From an uncultured delta proteobacterium (lineage in GTDB: Bacteria > Myxococcota_A > Polyangia > Polyangiales > Ga0077539), in the NCBI GenBank assembly GCA_903885885.1, contig CAISKJ010001346.1, forward strand, positions 1 to 5,891: DNA of 5,891 nt, in the 5' to 3' direction. Made by a program: the position numbers and the translations under genes. The notes beneath the pieces were generated by a model that was given only the letters and a program-made list of their open reading frames with translations, was not told the origin of the DNA and did not search any database. Of this stretch, positions 5,842 to 5,891 are shown in pieces. Each line of letters starts with the position of its first letter. Position 1 is the stretch's first letter.

Positions 5842-5891
5842 ATGCGCTCCCCCGTCGCCCTCGCCGCCCTCCTCGTCGCCGCCTGTACGCA
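5842..5891 (+). CDS. Lipoprotein N-terminus, cut by right edge
   Basis: Only 16 complete codons are visible. They encode Met-Arg-Ser-Pro, then an Ala/Leu/Val helix, then the lipobox VAAC with Cys15 and Thr16. This is a typical short bacterial lipoprotein signal peptide, so the product is probably an exported lipid-anchored protein; the mature part is outside the window and its function cannot be read. It is divergent from the MYXO-CTERM gene, with about 107 bp between its ATG and that gene's putative -35 box. No good ribosome binding site is seen. A competing minus-strand frame covers the same bases, but its residues here (runs of Gly and Glu) are what an antisense shadow of a signal peptide looks like. 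Confidence 0.6.
   Translation, partial: MRSPVALAALLVAACT

Noticed and set aside
5764..5891. Minus-strand frame ending in RCVAGRCRDN before a TGA at 5764-5766, open to the right edge
   Set aside because: The Cys-containing end resembles this genome's Cys-rich proteins, but upstream it is a Gly/Glu run that is the antisense of the plus-strand lipoprotein signal peptide. It would also overlap that gene and its candidate promoter. Sequence to the right would settle it.

Overview
This is a very GC-rich window with the style of a myxobacterium. The signs are Cys-rich repeat proteins in extreme numbers, a MYXO-CTERM C-terminal sorting signal, MopE-type metal-binding motifs, Stig1-like repeats and lipoprotein signal peptides. 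A Polyangiales (Sandaracinus-like) source is my inference, not something the sequence proves.

Layout, left to right. (1) Positions 1-1452, minus strand: the N-terminal 484 residues of a lipoprotein built almost entirely from Stig1-like 43-residue units with 8 cysteines each. The gene runs off the left edge. (2) 1453-1534: a short gap with a hairpin and a weak candidate promoter. (3) 1535-2572, minus: a 345-residue integral-membrane acyltransferase of the OafA/acyltransferase-3 family. (4) 2573-2746: a gap with a strong Shine-Dalgarno sequence, an AT-rich candidate promoter island and a small GC palindrome. (5) 2747-5608, minus: a 953-residue exported surface protein. It has a Sec signal peptide, a probable beta-sandwich domain, one MopE-type motif, six disintegrin-like 32-residue repeats, three 57-residue MopE-type repeats, a Cys-rich tail, a TADAS linker and MYXO-CTERM. 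(6) 5609-5841: leader and divergent promoter region. (7) 5842-5891, plus: the first codons of another lipoprotein, cut by the right edge. No stretch longer than 300 bases lacks a gene.

The three minus-strand genes point the same way, but the gaps of 82 and 174 bp contain candidate promoters, so a single operon is not shown. The common theme is the cell envelope. Two disulfide-rich, repeat-built proteins, one lipid-anchored at the N-terminus and one carrying a MYXO-CTERM tail, flank a membrane O-acyltransferase. A functional link is possible but not demonstrated. No RNA genes, CRISPR arrays or insertion sequences were seen.
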